NCBI GenBank assembly: GCA_963696405.1
Contig: CAVOJY010000006.1
Span: 62,001-126,000 of the forward strand
Direction: 5' to 3'
DNA from: CAVOJY01 sp963696405
GTDB lineage: Bacteria > Chloroflexota > Limnocylindria > Limnocylindrales > CSP1-4
Length of the DNA stretch: 64,000 nucleotides
The notes under the pieces were generated by a model, which ran no database searches, was not told where the DNA came from, and saw only the letters and a list, made by a program, of their open reading frames with translations. Shown piece after piece: positions 46,166 through 55,240 of this stretch. Position 1 is the first letter of the stretch. The number at the start of each line of letters is the position of its first letter. The translations under genes and the position numbers were made by a program.

Positions 46166-46190
46166 CTTGTTCGGGCGCGAGCCCGACAAG
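46166..46190. other. Stem-loop with GNRA-type tetraloop
   Basis: CTTGT-T-CGGGC, loop GCGA, GCCCG-ACAAG: ten base pairs with one bulge, capped by a GNRA tetraloop. Suggests a folded RNA; family unknown. Confidence 0.45.
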
Positions 46191-46339
46191 TCACGAGGGC
46201 CGGGCCCAGTCGTATGATCAGCTCGCTGGTGCCCTAGCTCGGGCCTCCCCGACAGTCGCGGCGTTTGTTCCGTGTCTTCGCTCTCGGGAAGACGACAGCG
46301 CGGGCGGCTAACACCGGCTTCGGGCAGCCGACGACAGCC

Positions 46340-47040
46340 TCATGCAGCGGCGGCCTCGGCAGCGAGGGCAGTTGGGTTGAAGCCCTTGGCTATCAGCAAA
46401 CGGCCAAGACCATTTCTTGCACGAGGATGGGAAGAGCCAAGACGAGCTGGGGCGGCGAGAACGACTCGATAAGACGGAGCATGACAAGGAGGTCGGACAC
46501 CATGAGCAACGTGATGGCCACGAGACCAAAAGCTGACAGCCATCGAGGGATGAGTCGCGATTGATAGAACACCCAGTAGTACATGAGACCCCCGAGGCCA
46601 AAGGCCAGCACCGCCACTTGACCCAGCGAATCACGGGCTGCCATCAACAGTGCAGCTGGGACCTCGTAGGCCGATAGAGCCGGGGCTCCAGCCTTCGCAG
46701 CTTCCTGGCTCAAGGTCACCAGCGTAAGCAGGCAGACAACGATGCCGAGAAGGAGCGCTCCCTCGATGAGCCTGAAGCCAACGGATCCAAGGGCCAGACC
46801 TACGTTGTGCTTCCTCAGGGCCGGGTACAGCGCAATGGCAATTCCTGCGGCCGCAGCAGCCCCAATGAACAGAAAGAGCGCTCCCAGGAGGACTTGGTTT
46901 TCGTTAGCTGAGATCTTGGTGAGGTAATCCGGAGCGCTCAGAATCGGTTGCACTAGCACCACGCGCGAGATCAGGTCTGCAACCGTCGCAATGATGAACA
47001 GCACTCCCGCGACGACGGCGATCCTTCGGTTCGTATTCAA
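46340..47040 (-). CDS. DUF4386-family membrane protein (C-terminal frameshift)
   Basis: A ~233-residue integral membrane protein with six predicted helices. The DUF4386 pattern is clear: RRIAVVAGVLFIIATVADL at the start, ALYPALRKHNVGLALGSVGFRLIEG in the middle and GLMYYWVFYQSRLIPRWLSAFG. A missing base near 46396 turns the expected LAVWLIAKGFNP into an early stop (AVC*); the proper tail continues in the next frame to 46340. Function is unknown. ATG 47040 is preceded by copy C of the promoter-leader element. Confidence 0.83.
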
Positions 47041-47084
47041 TGCTCTTCTCTCCCATCGTTACGGCAGGCTCAACGGGCCTCGTC

Positions 47085-47194
47085 CATTCTCGCAGGCCGC
47101 CAGTGGCTCGGCGCGGTCGCGGCGGCCAGCGTTGGGCCGCGCGTCGACGCCTCCCGTGTGCGGTGGTATGCGCCGCCGACCGGCGAGGTGTCGA
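47085..47194 (-). promoter_or_regulatory. Promoter-leader element, copy C (upstream of DUF4386 gene)
   Basis: On the minus strand TCGACA (47189-47194), 18 bp, CATACC (47165-47170), leader CCGCACACGGGAGGCG, stem GCGCGG/CCGCGC (47137-47142 with 47111-47116) and GAGCCACTGGCGG. The stem bases differ from copies A and B in a compensatory manner. Confidence 0.68.
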
Positions 47195-47221
47195 GGGGCG
47201 ACATCCCTCATGCGGCCTCCC

Positions 47222-47272
47222 CTCCCCCTGGCGCAGGTCGGGGGACGGGCGTGCCCGGCTGGGCGAGCGTGA
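47222..47272. repeat. Dispersed repeat R2, copy 2
   Basis: CTCCCCC...GGGGGAC hairpin and GGGCGTGCCCGGCTGGGCGAGC as in copy 1; the CATTCGCGAATG palindrome is replaced. The remainder of the 47041-47463 spacer holds only this and promoter-leader copy C. Confidence 0.6.
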
Positions 47273-47463
47273 CCACTCTCGAGGGTCTGTCCCACGACAC
47301 GACAACTGGATGGTGCGAAACAACCTCTGCGCGGTCATCCCGCGATGGACTTGTTGCCATGGGCGGAACGGCCGCCTCTGCGTAGACCCTGGCGCGTGAC
47401 CGTCCGCAGCTTGTGCCACAATCCGCGGACCCTGGCAGCCGCGGCGGAGAGGAAGGAAGAGCG

Positions 47464-48135
47464 TTGACCTTCGAAGGCTTCTCGCGCGAGGCGCTGCAGT
47501 TCCTGGCCGACCTCGCCGCCAACAATGAGCGGGCCTGGTTCCAGCCCCGGAAGGCAGAGTACGAGCGACTGCTCAAGCATCCTCTCGAGGAGCTGTGCGT
47601 CGCGCTTGGGGAGCGGTTCGAGGCGCGGGGCATCCCCCTGGTCGCCGACCCCGCCCGCTCTCCCTTCCGGATCTACCGCGACACTCGCTTCTCAAAGGAC
47701 AAGTCACCGTACAAGACGCACGTGGCCGCAAGCTTCCCGTGGGTGGGGGGCGGGCCGGGGGGCTACTTCAGTCTCGGGCCCGGGGAGATCAGCGTCGGCG
47801 GAGGTATGTGGCACCCTGAGCCATCACTGCTGGCAGCCTGGAGGGCGGCGGTCGCAGAACGGCCCGCGGTCGTCCACGCCGCGCTGGGCGATCCCGACTT
47901 CGTTCGTACCTTCGGGGTCGTCTACGGCGAGCGACTCAAGCGCGTTCCAGTCGGGTTCCGGGCCGACCATCCGGACGCCGACCTTCTCAAGCTGAAGGAC
48001 GTGATCTTCCGGCGGCAGCTGTCGGACGAAGACGCGCTGTCAGCAGACCTGCCCGACGAGCTCGCGGACAGCTTCGCGACCGCCCTGCCGGTGCTTCGTC
48101 TCCTCGCCGGTCTGGCAGGACCGCCAACACCCTGA
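47464..48135 (+). CDS. DUF2461-family protein
   Basis: A 223-residue protein of the DUF2461 (TIGR02453) family. The hallmark residues FLADLAANNERAWFQPRKAEYE, PFRIYRDTRFSKDKSPYKTHVA and GGYFSLGPGEISVGGGMWHPE are all present. Family function is unknown. The start is TTG 47464 after a purine-rich AGGAAGG; no ATG fits the conserved N-terminus. The reading frame is intact. Confidence 0.88.
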   Translation: MTFEGFSREALQFLADLAANNERAWFQPRKAEYERLLKHPLEELCVALGERFEARGIPLVADPARSPFRIYRDTRFSKDKSPYKTHVAASFPWVGGGPGGYFSLGPGEISVGGGMWHPEPSLLAAWRAAVAERPAVVHAALGDPDFVRTFGVVYGERLKRVPVGFRADHPDADLLKLKDVIFRRQLSDEDALSADLPDELADSFATALPVLRLLAGLAGPPTP

Positions 48136-48205
48136 GCGGCGGATCCCAGGCGGCGGTTCAGGGAGCGGTCGTCGAGGCCGAGCCGTCGACCTGCCCGGCC
48201 CGGCG

Positions 48206-48484
48206 CTAGTACACGATCTCGTCCGACTCCGGCACGTCCAGGCTGTGGACCTGGTACGTCCCGGCGCCGAGCTGTGCGGTGACGGCCCAGTGGCCGCGGC
48301 CGGCCTCGTCGGAGAAGGTCCGAACCGGCCCGGTGACGGTCAGACGAGCCACCGGCTCGTTAGCCCGCTCGTAGCGAACCTGGGTCTCCGTCGCCCCGTA
48401 CGCGTCGGTACTCCGGATGCTGAGCTCACCTGGATCGCATCCGATCAGGCCCGCGATCCAGGCCCGCGCATCCCACGTCGCCAC
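48206..48484 (-). CDS. Small hypothetical protein
   Basis: A 92-residue protein starting GTG 48484, with AAGGAG at good spacing. It reads VATWDARAWIAGLIG, then RSTDAYGATETQVRYERANEPVARLTVTGP and SLDVPESDEIVY. The regular beta-strand pattern and good ribosome-binding site suggest a real gene; I do not recognise a family. It converges with the DUF2461 gene. Confidence 0.55.
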   Translation of the reverse strand: MATWDARAWIAGLIGCDPGELSIRSTDAYGATETQVRYERANEPVARLTVTGPVRTFSDEAGRGHWAVTAQLGAGTYQVHSLDVPESDEIVY

Positions 48485-48681
48485 ATCACCGCTCCTTGCC
48501 CTACCCCGGGTTCGTGCCCGGCCCGAGCACGGCCTAACCGGCCCCGTTCTGCAGCCGCTGAACGTCGGAAACGTCGACACGGATGTCGACCGGGTCCGGG
48601 CTCAGTCGTGCGCGCCCAACGGGACCGGTGCGAGCCGGCGCTCCTGCTCGAGGCAGACGCGTCGGCGACCGAAAGCGCCCT

Positions 48682-48750
48682 CTACGAGACGGGCTTCGGC
48701 GGCTTCGGCTTCTTGGGTTTCGGCGGTCTCTTCGGCGTCTTGTCGCCCAC
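48682..48750 (-). CDS. Lys/Pro-rich microprotein (22 aa)
   Basis: GTG 48750 is preceded by AAGGAGGTGCCAC, one of the strongest ribosome-binding sites in the window. It encodes 22 residues, of which 7 are Lys and 8 are Pro (GDKTPKRPPKPKKPKPPK). Very basic short tails of this kind occur as tiny stand-alone proteins in actinobacteria and relatives, but function is unknown. The site-start pairing is the main evidence. Confidence 0.5.
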   Translation of the reverse strand: MGDKTPKRPPKPKKPKPPKPVS

Positions 48751-49081
48751 GTGGCACCTCCTTCTCGTAAGGATAGGACGATCGGCCGCGTGGCTGCTGG
48801 CAGGGGCGGCCCGCCCGGCGGCCAGCACGGCGGCGAGAGAACGACCCGACGCCCCGGTGAGGTTCCGCGATGTGGAACTGCAACGGCAGCGCCTCGCGGG
48901 CAATCCGGAGCGCCGGGTCTCCTACATTGTGATCCAGTCGGCGGCCGCTGGCGAGGGGGTGTACTGGCTCGGCACGTCCGTGACAGATCGATCCCCAGCG
49001 GGGCGAGGGACCGGGCGAGGGTGAAGTCGCCCGGGACCGAACTGCGGCCCTGCACTGCCCAGCGACGGGGGACCGACCACG

Positions 49082-50173
49082 TCATACGCAAGCCCCCGTA
49101 GCCTTGGCCGGGATCGATCCGGCAGGACCACCGCGGGGATGCGGAAGACCGTGGCCCGATGTCCCGGCCCGAGCGTGAGTCGGGACATCCAGGCCGGAAC
49201 CCTGGGGCCCCCCGGCCTGCGCTGACCGTCGGGCGGGGCGGCCAACGCTACGGGGAGTTGCATTCGACCGGAAGGGCGGGTGCCGCGCCGCGACGCCGAC
49301 GCGCCGCCGATGCACCGCGCCGCCGATGGCAACCCAGGGGCAGCGCCCGCCAGCCCCGGTCAGCCGGCACCAGGCGTCTGCGCGCCCGGGCCCGGTGTCA
49401 CGAACGTGTTTGGACCAGGACAGATGGCGTCTATGTGGTCGAGCCCGGGAGCTCGAGCAACAGAGGCAGTTCAGGGCCCAGGCGGCGGGCGCTTCAGAGA
49501 GGAAGTGACGGTAGTAGTCGCCGTCGTGCTCGTCGATCCGTTCCAAGCCGGCCTCGTCGAGCCAGGCGTGGACCGCGTCCGGTTCCGGATAGAAGTGGTA
49601 CCCGCCGCCCGCGAGCGCCTCGCCCGGCACGACCGGTTCCCCGGCTGAACGCGCGGCCTCGTATTCCCGGCGCACTTCCCGCTCATCGGCCAACTCGACG
49701 GTCAGGTAGAGGAACATGCCCGGCCGGGCCGCGTCCCGGAGCCCGGCAAGCACCAGGGGCCACTCCTCGGGGCCGATGTACTCCATGGCATCGACGCACA
49801 TCACGGCATCGAACAGCCCGTCGAACGGGAGTTCCTGCAGCCCGATCCTGGCCGCCGGCACCTCCGGGTGCTTCGCCGCCGCCGCCCGGAGCATCTCGAT
49901 CGACTGGTCGACCCCCACGACGGTCCGGCCGGAGCCGAGCACGAGGGGCCAGTACTTGCCGGCGCCGCAGGCGGCGTCGAGCACGGTGCCCCGCGGGCGC
50001 GTCAGCTCGAGGAGACGGCGGACGAAGGCGTCGTGACTCGGTGAGATGGCGCCCCAGTCGCGGTCGTACGTCGGAGCGAAGAGCGTGTCGAACCGCTCCA
50101 CCTGGCGGCGCCGTCGAGCCTCGAGGAACGCGCGCCGGACGTCCTCGTCGAGCGGGGGCTGGCGGCGCCACAT
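49082..50173 (-). CDS. SAM-dependent methyltransferase (C-terminus uncertain)
   Basis: A class I methyltransferase. From ATG 50173: DTLFAPTYDRDWGAISPSHDAFV, motif I GTVLDAACGAGKYWPL, VVGVDQSIEML, and post-motif DAVMCVDAMEYI; the core runs to about residue 215 (EHDGDYYRHFL). The frame stays open a further ~145 residues to 49082, but this tail (SSRARPHRRHLSWSKHVRD...) lacks methyltransferase character and probably reflects a lost stop, so the true end is near 49500. It starts 2 nt after the permease stop, in an operon with the ABC exporter. The substrate is unknown. Confidence 0.75.
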   Translation of the reverse strand: MWRRQPPLDEDVRRAFLEARRRRQVERFDTLFAPTYDRDWGAISPSHDAFVRRLLELTRPRGTVLDAACGAGKYWPLVLGSGRTVVGVDQSIEMLRAAAAKHPEVPAARIGLQELPFDGLFDAVMCVDAMEYIGPEEWPLVLAGLRDAARPGMFLYLTVELADEREVRREYEAARSAGEPVVPGEALAGGGYHFYPEPDAVHAWLDEAGLERIDEHDGDYYRHFLSEAPAAWALNCLCCSSSRARPHRRHLSWSKHVRDTGPGRADAWCRLTGAGGRCPWVAIGGAVHRRRVGVAARHPPFRSNATPRSVGRPARRSAQAGGPQGSGLDVPTHARAGTSGHGLPHPRGGPAGSIPAKATGACV

Positions 50174-50175
50174 GG

Positions 50176-51857
50176 CTATTTCGAGACGTCCCGCCGGGTG
50201 ATCCCCCATGCGCCGAGCAGCGACGCCGCCGACGGCGATGACCACGCACGCGACGATCCCGACGGGGTCCCACTCCCCGATCATCGGCTGGCCCATGTGC
50301 GCCGTCAGGGCCAGCTGGTGGAACCAGTCGGGCAGCTTCAGCGGCGGCGCGAGCAGGTCGATGAGGTAGGTCGCCACCACGACGAGCGCGGCGATCTCGG
50401 CCGCCAGGGGCGTCCGCCACAGGCCGCCGACCGCGACACCCAGGCCGACGATCGCGGCGGCGTAGAGGCCGAGCGCGGCCGATCCAACCATGGGATCGCC
50501 GGCCGCCACGCCGCCGGACGCCGCGCCGAGCCCGACCCCTGCCGCGAACAGGACGGTCATCACCACGATCGCCAGGATCGCCCCGATGCCGCCGGCGATC
50601 ACCCACCGGGCACGCGCCATCGGCGTCGTGAGGACCATCTCGAGCCGGCCCTCGGTCTCGTCCGAGGCCCACTTCGAGACGAATGTGGCGCCGGCGAACC
50701 CGGCCGCGATGAAGAGCATCTGCGCGTACAGCTGGAGGAAGCCGCCGGCGGTCGTGATGTCGAAGCTCGGGAAAGATCGCCGCGAAGATGTCCTTGAGGT
50801 TGGGATCGCTCGCGAGCTGGTCCGCCATCGGCCCGACGAGCGACGCGACGAGGGCGCCGACGAGGGCGAGCCCGATCCCCCAGGAGAGCGCCCGCGGCAG
50901 CTGGTCGCCGAACGCCCGGCTGACCGGGCCGCGGACGCCGAGGACGGCCGCCGGAACGCCAGGGAGCGAGAGGCCGGCGGTGACCCCGAGGTCGCGGCGC
51001 GTGAACAGCTCGACCCCGATGGCGAGGAAGACGACGGCAACGACCCCCACGAGCGCGAGGGGCAGCCAGTCGTACTGGCCGACGAGCGCGACGTGGTCGG
51101 CCGTCCAGCGGAACGGGCTCAGGGCCGCGACGGGGCCGAGGACGTCGAGGCCGTTCGCGACCCACAGGACGACCATCAGGAGGCCGGCGATACCTGCGGC
51201 GCCGGCGCGGCCGAGCAGGGGAGCGAGCGCGAACGCCAGGCCGCCGAAGAACAGGGCGAGGAAGCCGGCCCAGAGGGCGAAACCGACCGAAGACAGAAGT
51301 GGGATCTGGTCGCCGAGCGAGGCGTCGCCGAACACCGTGGAGCTGGCCGTGGTGAGGATGGCGAGGATCGCCATCGCCAGGGCCAGCACCGTCACGTGGG
51401 CTGCCAGCTTCTCTAGCGCGATCCGGCGCTTGCCGAACGGCGCCGCCGCGACGAAGTCGAGGCTGCCGCGGCGGGCCTCGCCGGCGAGGGTCGAGGAGAG
51501 CGCGAGGATCGACCAGAGCGCGGTGCCGAGGGCGAAGATCGCCCCGTACTTGAAGGTCATGTAGCCGCCGAGGGTGCCGAGCATGACGGGCTTCCCGAAG
51601 AGGTTGACCATCGAGGCGGGCATGCTCCCGACGAGCTTGTCCACCTCGAGGCGCGCCGCCGGCGTCGGAAAGACGCTCGACACGGCGGCACCCATGACGA
51701 GTGCCATCCCGCCGAGCAGGCCGGCGGCGATGATGAACGCCAGGCGCGAATCGCGGATCGTCTTGCCGTAGATGCTCCCGAAGCCGTACAGGCGACGGTG
51801 GAGGGGGATCGGGGGGAAGGTCGCCGTGACAGGCGGCCTGCCGGCGTCAACGGCCAT
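50176..51857 (-). CDS. ABC-2-type exporter permease (two +1 frameshifts)
   Basis: A large (about 559 residues after correction) two-half ABC-2 permease with about twelve membrane segments. The first half reads RLYGFGSIYGKTIRDSRLAFIIAAGLLGG and GSLDFVAAAPFGKRRIALEKLAAHV; the second YAQMLFIAAGFAGATFVSKWASDETEGRLEMVLTTPMARARWVIAG, the usual fused-repeat signature. Extra bases near 50768 and 50215 shift the frame; after the second, GAWGITRRDVSK ends at a TAG directly before the methyltransferase ATG. Removing both gives exactly 560 codons. ATG 51857 overlaps the ATPase gene by 11 nt. The substrate is unknown; drug or lipid export is typical. Confidence 0.82.
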
Positions 51858-52762
51858 TGCTGTTCACCTCGACGGCCTCGCGGCCGTACTGGGCAAGGAA
51901 CGTCTCCTCCAGGCTCGGCTCTCTCGAGACGAAGTCGAGGAGCTCGTAGCGGGCGGCGGCCTGGACGACCGGGGTGATCGCCCCGCTGACCCGCATCCGG
52001 AGGACCTGGCCATCCACCACGACCTCGCTCACGCCCGGGAGTGCCTCGAACTCGGCAGCCGGGGCCGGGCCGGCGAAACGAAGCTCGACCTGGTGGTGGG
52101 CAAGATCGCGGAGCGCGTCCACCGTGCCGACCTTGGCGAGCCGGCCCTCCCGGATGATCGCCACCCGGTCGCAGCTCTTCTCGACCTCGGAGAGGATGTG
52201 GCTGGACAGGAAGACCGTGGCCCCGTCGGCCACGGTCTCGCCGAGGGTGGAGAAGAACGTCTGCTGGACGAGCGGGTCGAGGCCCGCCGTCGGCTCATCG
52301 AGGACGAGGAGCTCCGGCCGGTGCTGGAGCGCGATGACCAGCGCCGACCTTCTGCTTGTTCCCCTTGCTGTACTCCCGGAAGCGGCGGCTCGGGTCGAGA
52401 TCGAACCGCTCGACCAGCGACGCCTGGTAGGCGGGATCCACCCCGCCGCGGAGATTCGCAAAGTACTCGAGGGTCTGCTTCCCGGTCAGTCGGTCGTAGA
52501 GCGCGAACTCGCCCGGGATGTAGCCGATCCGGCGGTGGATCGCCACCGGGTCGGCGGATGACTCGATGCCGAAGACATAGGCCTTGCCGCTCGTCGGCCG
52601 GATCAGGTCGAGGAACGTCCGGATGGTCGTCGTCTTGCCGGCCCCGTTGGGGCCCAGGAATCCGAAGACCTCGCCCTTCTCGACGCTCAGGTCGACGTCG
52701 ATGATCCCGCGGTGCGAGCCGTACGACTTGGTGAGCTTCTCGGTGCGGATGATCGAGTCCAC
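51847..52762 (-). CDS. ABC transporter ATP-binding protein (one frameshift)
   Basis: About 304 residues, the ATPase of the ABC-2 exporter. Walker A GPNGAGKTTTI, Q-loop region RRIGYIPGEFALYDRLTG, signature-like FREYSKGNKQKV, Walker B LLVLDEPTAGLDPL, and H-loop FLSSHILSEVEK are all present. One extra G near 52345 (KQKV then ALVIALQHRPE) splits it. GTG 52762 follows AGGAGAAGG. The C-terminal regulatory domain (VSGAITPVVQAAARYELLDF) is typical of DrrA-like exporters. The downstream permease overlaps its stop. Confidence 0.87.
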
Positions 52763-53033
52763 GGCCTTCTCCTGTTCGGGCCTCCCACGGCGACGAGACT
52801 GCAACCCGCCGCAACCAGGTGATCGTACGCTCGCAGCAGTCTCCGGTGGTTCGCCTCCACCGCGCTGGGAAGTTGCCGGGGGGCGAATCACGGAATCTTC
52901 ACCGGGCCCAGCCCTCGCGTGAACCTGACGCTGCCACAGTACGGGAGGGAACCCATGGTCAATGATCCGGGCAGCCGACGGATTGTCCGCCTGCCCGAGC
53001 GCATCGCGAACCCACCGAGGAGGGTAGTGGCAC

Positions 53034-54287
53034 ATGACAAACGATCCGACCCAGCCGGTTGAGGCCAGCCCGACTGGACCGCTCCCGGCGCAGCCGGGCC
53101 AGGCAGTACCCCCGGTACCGACTCAGCCTCTTCAGCCGCAACCGGCCTGGTCCCAGGAGGCCTGGCAGGCGGCGGCCCAGGCACCGCCCGCAGGTGGCGT
53201 CCCGCCCACAGCCCGGCCGCCTCAGCAGCAGGGGTACGGACTCGGCCTGGTCGGCCTGATCGTCGCTGCCGTTCTGCTGTCGGCCGTCCTGGCCAGTGGC
53301 GGAACGGTCCTGCTCCTGAGCGCAAGCGGCCGCCTCGACACGGCACCGGCGGCAAGCACGAGCGCACCGGTGGCCGTGGCATCGCCTGCCGCTCCGAGCG
53401 ATGGCAGCCAGGACGGCACGACTCCCGAGCCGACCACGGCTCCCGAGCCAAGTACCGCTCCCCAGCCCGATATCACGCCCGCGCCCGGCGGCACAGTGCC
53501 CAGCCCGAACCTTGGCGACCAATTCGGCGACCAGTTCGGTGGCCTGTTCGGAGATCTGTTCGGCGGCCTCTTCGGCGGCATCCCGGTTCTCGACGACGTC
53601 TCCCGGGCGCTCGGCATCACGACCGACCAGCTCGTATCGGAACTCCAGCAGCTCGGGCCCGGCGACGGGATCTGCACCCTCGCCACCAGGCACAACGTCG
53701 ACTGCGCCACCGTGAAGAGCGCCGTCCGCGACGCGGTGAAGTCCCAGCTGGACAACGCCGTCACGGCCGGGGATCTGAACCAGCAGATGGCGAGTGGGAT
53801 GCTCGGCATGCTCGACCTCTGGCTGGCCGGCGGCGGCAGCCTTCCGTCCTTCCCGATGGGGATCGGCCCCGGATTCGGAGGGGGCCCCGGTTCCAGCCCG
53901 GTTCCCGGTGCCAGCCCGGCTCCGGGTGCCAGCCCGGTTCCCGGCGACCAGGCGACCAACCGCCCCTGGATCGGCGTCTACTACATCGAGCTCGACCCGA
54001 CGACGGCGAAGGCGCTCAACGTCCCGATCGATCACGGGGCCCTCATCCGGAGACCCGAGGGGACCGACCAGCCGGCGGTCCAGCCGGGCAGCCCGGCTGC
54101 CTCGGCCGGCCTGCAGGAGGGCGACATCGTGGTCGCCATGGACGGGCAACAGATCGATGCCACGCACTCGCTCCGGGACCTCGTCCTGGCGCACAAGCCG
54201 GGCGATACCGCCAGGCTCGACATCCAGCGCAACGGCCAGGCGTTCACGGTCAGCGTGACGCTCGGGGCGCGGCCCGCCACCCAATAG
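53034..54287 (+). CDS. Single-pass membrane protein with PDZ domain and no protease domain
   Basis: A 417-residue protein with a Pro-rich cytoplasmic N-terminus, one membrane helix near 66-95 (GLGLVGLIVAAVLLSAVLASG) and a Pro/Thr linker, then FGDQFGGLFGDLFGGLFGG repeats (near 165-180), a helical segment (TTDQLVSELQQLGPGD), and a PSPVPGASP linker. The C-terminus carries a PDZ domain (PAASAGLQEGDIVVAMDGQQID ... LRDLVLAHKPGDTARLDI) as in HtrA/DegP, with no trypsin-like protease visible. It may be a regulatory or scaffolding partner. ATG 53034 is preceded by GAGGAGGGTAGTGG. Confidence 0.7.
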   Translation: MTNDPTQPVEASPTGPLPAQPGQAVPPVPTQPLQPQPAWSQEAWQAAAQAPPAGGVPPTARPPQQQGYGLGLVGLIVAAVLLSAVLASGGTVLLLSASGRLDTAPAASTSAPVAVASPAAPSDGSQDGTTPEPTTAPEPSTAPQPDITPAPGGTVPSPNLGDQFGDQFGGLFGDLFGGLFGGIPVLDDVSRALGITTDQLVSELQQLGPGDGICTLATRHNVDCATVKSAVRDAVKSQLDNAVTAGDLNQQMASGMLGMLDLWLAGGGSLPSFPMGIGPGFGGGPGSSPVPGASPAPGASPVPGDQATNRPWIGVYYIELDPTTAKALNVPIDHGALIRRPEGTDQPAVQPGSPAASAGLQEGDIVVAMDGQQIDATHSLRDLVLAHKPGDTARLDIQRNGQAFTVSVTLGARPATQ

Positions 54288-54496
54288 CGTCCCGGGGCGG
54301 CCGGTCTTCCCGCCGGTCGCCCCGGCGACCAAGCCAGCCTTCGAGCTCCGGCAGGGTGGCCGTGGTTGGCCTTCCTCGCCGGCCACCGCACGGAACCCCT
54401 TCCGTGCCGGCCGCGGCCGAGGTACCTTGACGCCAGAAGCCCCGTCGGACGAGGCCGCGACCACCGGGGTGGCGGAGCGGGGCCGGAGGCCGAACC

Positions 54497-55240
54497 GTGC
54501 GTACCCTGCTCTCCCGAGGGCGACGCCTCGCCCCGGCGGCCGTCGCGGCCGGGTTCATCGCCATCATGCTGGCCATGCCGGCGGCCGCCGCAGGCCCCAA
54601 CGTTGACCTCTCCGGCGGCTGCACGATCGAGCTGACGGCGACCGGCGCAAACGGCGAGACCGTCGGGACCGCCTCCGGGCCGGGCACCGCGTCAGCGGAC
54701 AACCCGTTCGTGGTCGACCCGAAGGGAACGGTCACCTGGAAGGCGACGGCCCCCACGATCACGAACGCGACGTACAGCGTTTCGGTCTACCAGATCCCGC
54801 TCCTGTCCGGCACGTTCGCCAACGAGGGGGGTGGGAGCGCGGCCACCGGTACGCTCGATCTCTCCGGGATGTCCATTCTGAGCCAGCTCGCCGGCATCGT
54901 CTACGTCTCGGGGGGCGTGAGAGGTGACGGCGGGGCGTGCGACGGTGCCGCCTGGGTCAAGCTGGGAGGCAGCCCCCTGACCTCGACCCCGGGACTCGTC
55001 GGGATCCTCCTGGGCGTCCTGGGAGTGGTCGGCGTGGCGCTCGCGGCGGTCGGCAGCCACCCGTTCCGCGGGCTCGGTTTCGGGGTGCTCCTCGGCCTCG
55101 GTCTCGCCCTGCTCTCGATCGTGTTCGGCTTCATGCCGCTGGGGCAGTGGACGCCGTACATCTGCCTCGTCGCCGGCCCGGTCATCGGCGCCATCGTCGG
55201 CTTCCTGAAGATCGGCGGGGCCGCGGCAGCCGCCGCCTGA
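54497..55240 (+). CDS. Hypothetical membrane protein with signal peptide
   Basis: A 247-residue protein starting GTG 54497. A cleavable signal (APAAVAAGFIAIMLAMPAAAAG) precedes an extracellular beta-rich domain (DLSGGCTIELTATGANG ... ATYSVSVYQIPLLSG), and three or four membrane helices close the protein (LVGILLGVLGVVGVALAAVG, LLGLGLALLSIVFGF, LVAGPVIGAIVGFLK). I do not recognise a family. It is on the same strand as the PDZ protein, 209 nt downstream, with no strong ribosome-binding site. Confidence 0.6.
   Translation: MRTLLSRGRRLAPAAVAAGFIAIMLAMPAAAAGPNVDLSGGCTIELTATGANGETVGTASGPGTASADNPFVVDPKGTVTWKATAPTITNATYSVSVYQIPLLSGTFANEGGGSAATGTLDLSGMSILSQLAGIVYVSGGVRGDGGACDGAAWVKLGGSPLTSTPGLVGILLGVLGVVGVALAAVGSHPFRGLGFGVLLGLGLALLSIVFGFMPLGQWTPYICLVAGPVIGAIVGFLKIGGAAAAAA

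Larger units (their letters stand above)
45608..46339. other. Long gene-free region with repeats and strong hairpins
   Basis: No coding region is supportable in ~730 bp. It contains R2 copy 1 (45690-45751), two copies of repeat R3, a long stem-loop at 45977-46020 and a GCGA-capped stem-loop at 46166-46190. The density of RNA-like structures makes a non-coding RNA or transcription end region possible. Confidence 0.5.

Noticed and set aside
32690..47194. Cobalamin, c-di-GMP, ydaO or other known riboswitch for the shared leader
   Set aside because: The leader is only about 100 nt, and the diagnostic cores of these classes are absent; the GCCACTG match alone is not enough.
52919..53064. A 48-residue + strand frame before the PDZ gene
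   Set aside because: It overlaps the next start, has no family similarity and no convincing ribosome-binding site.
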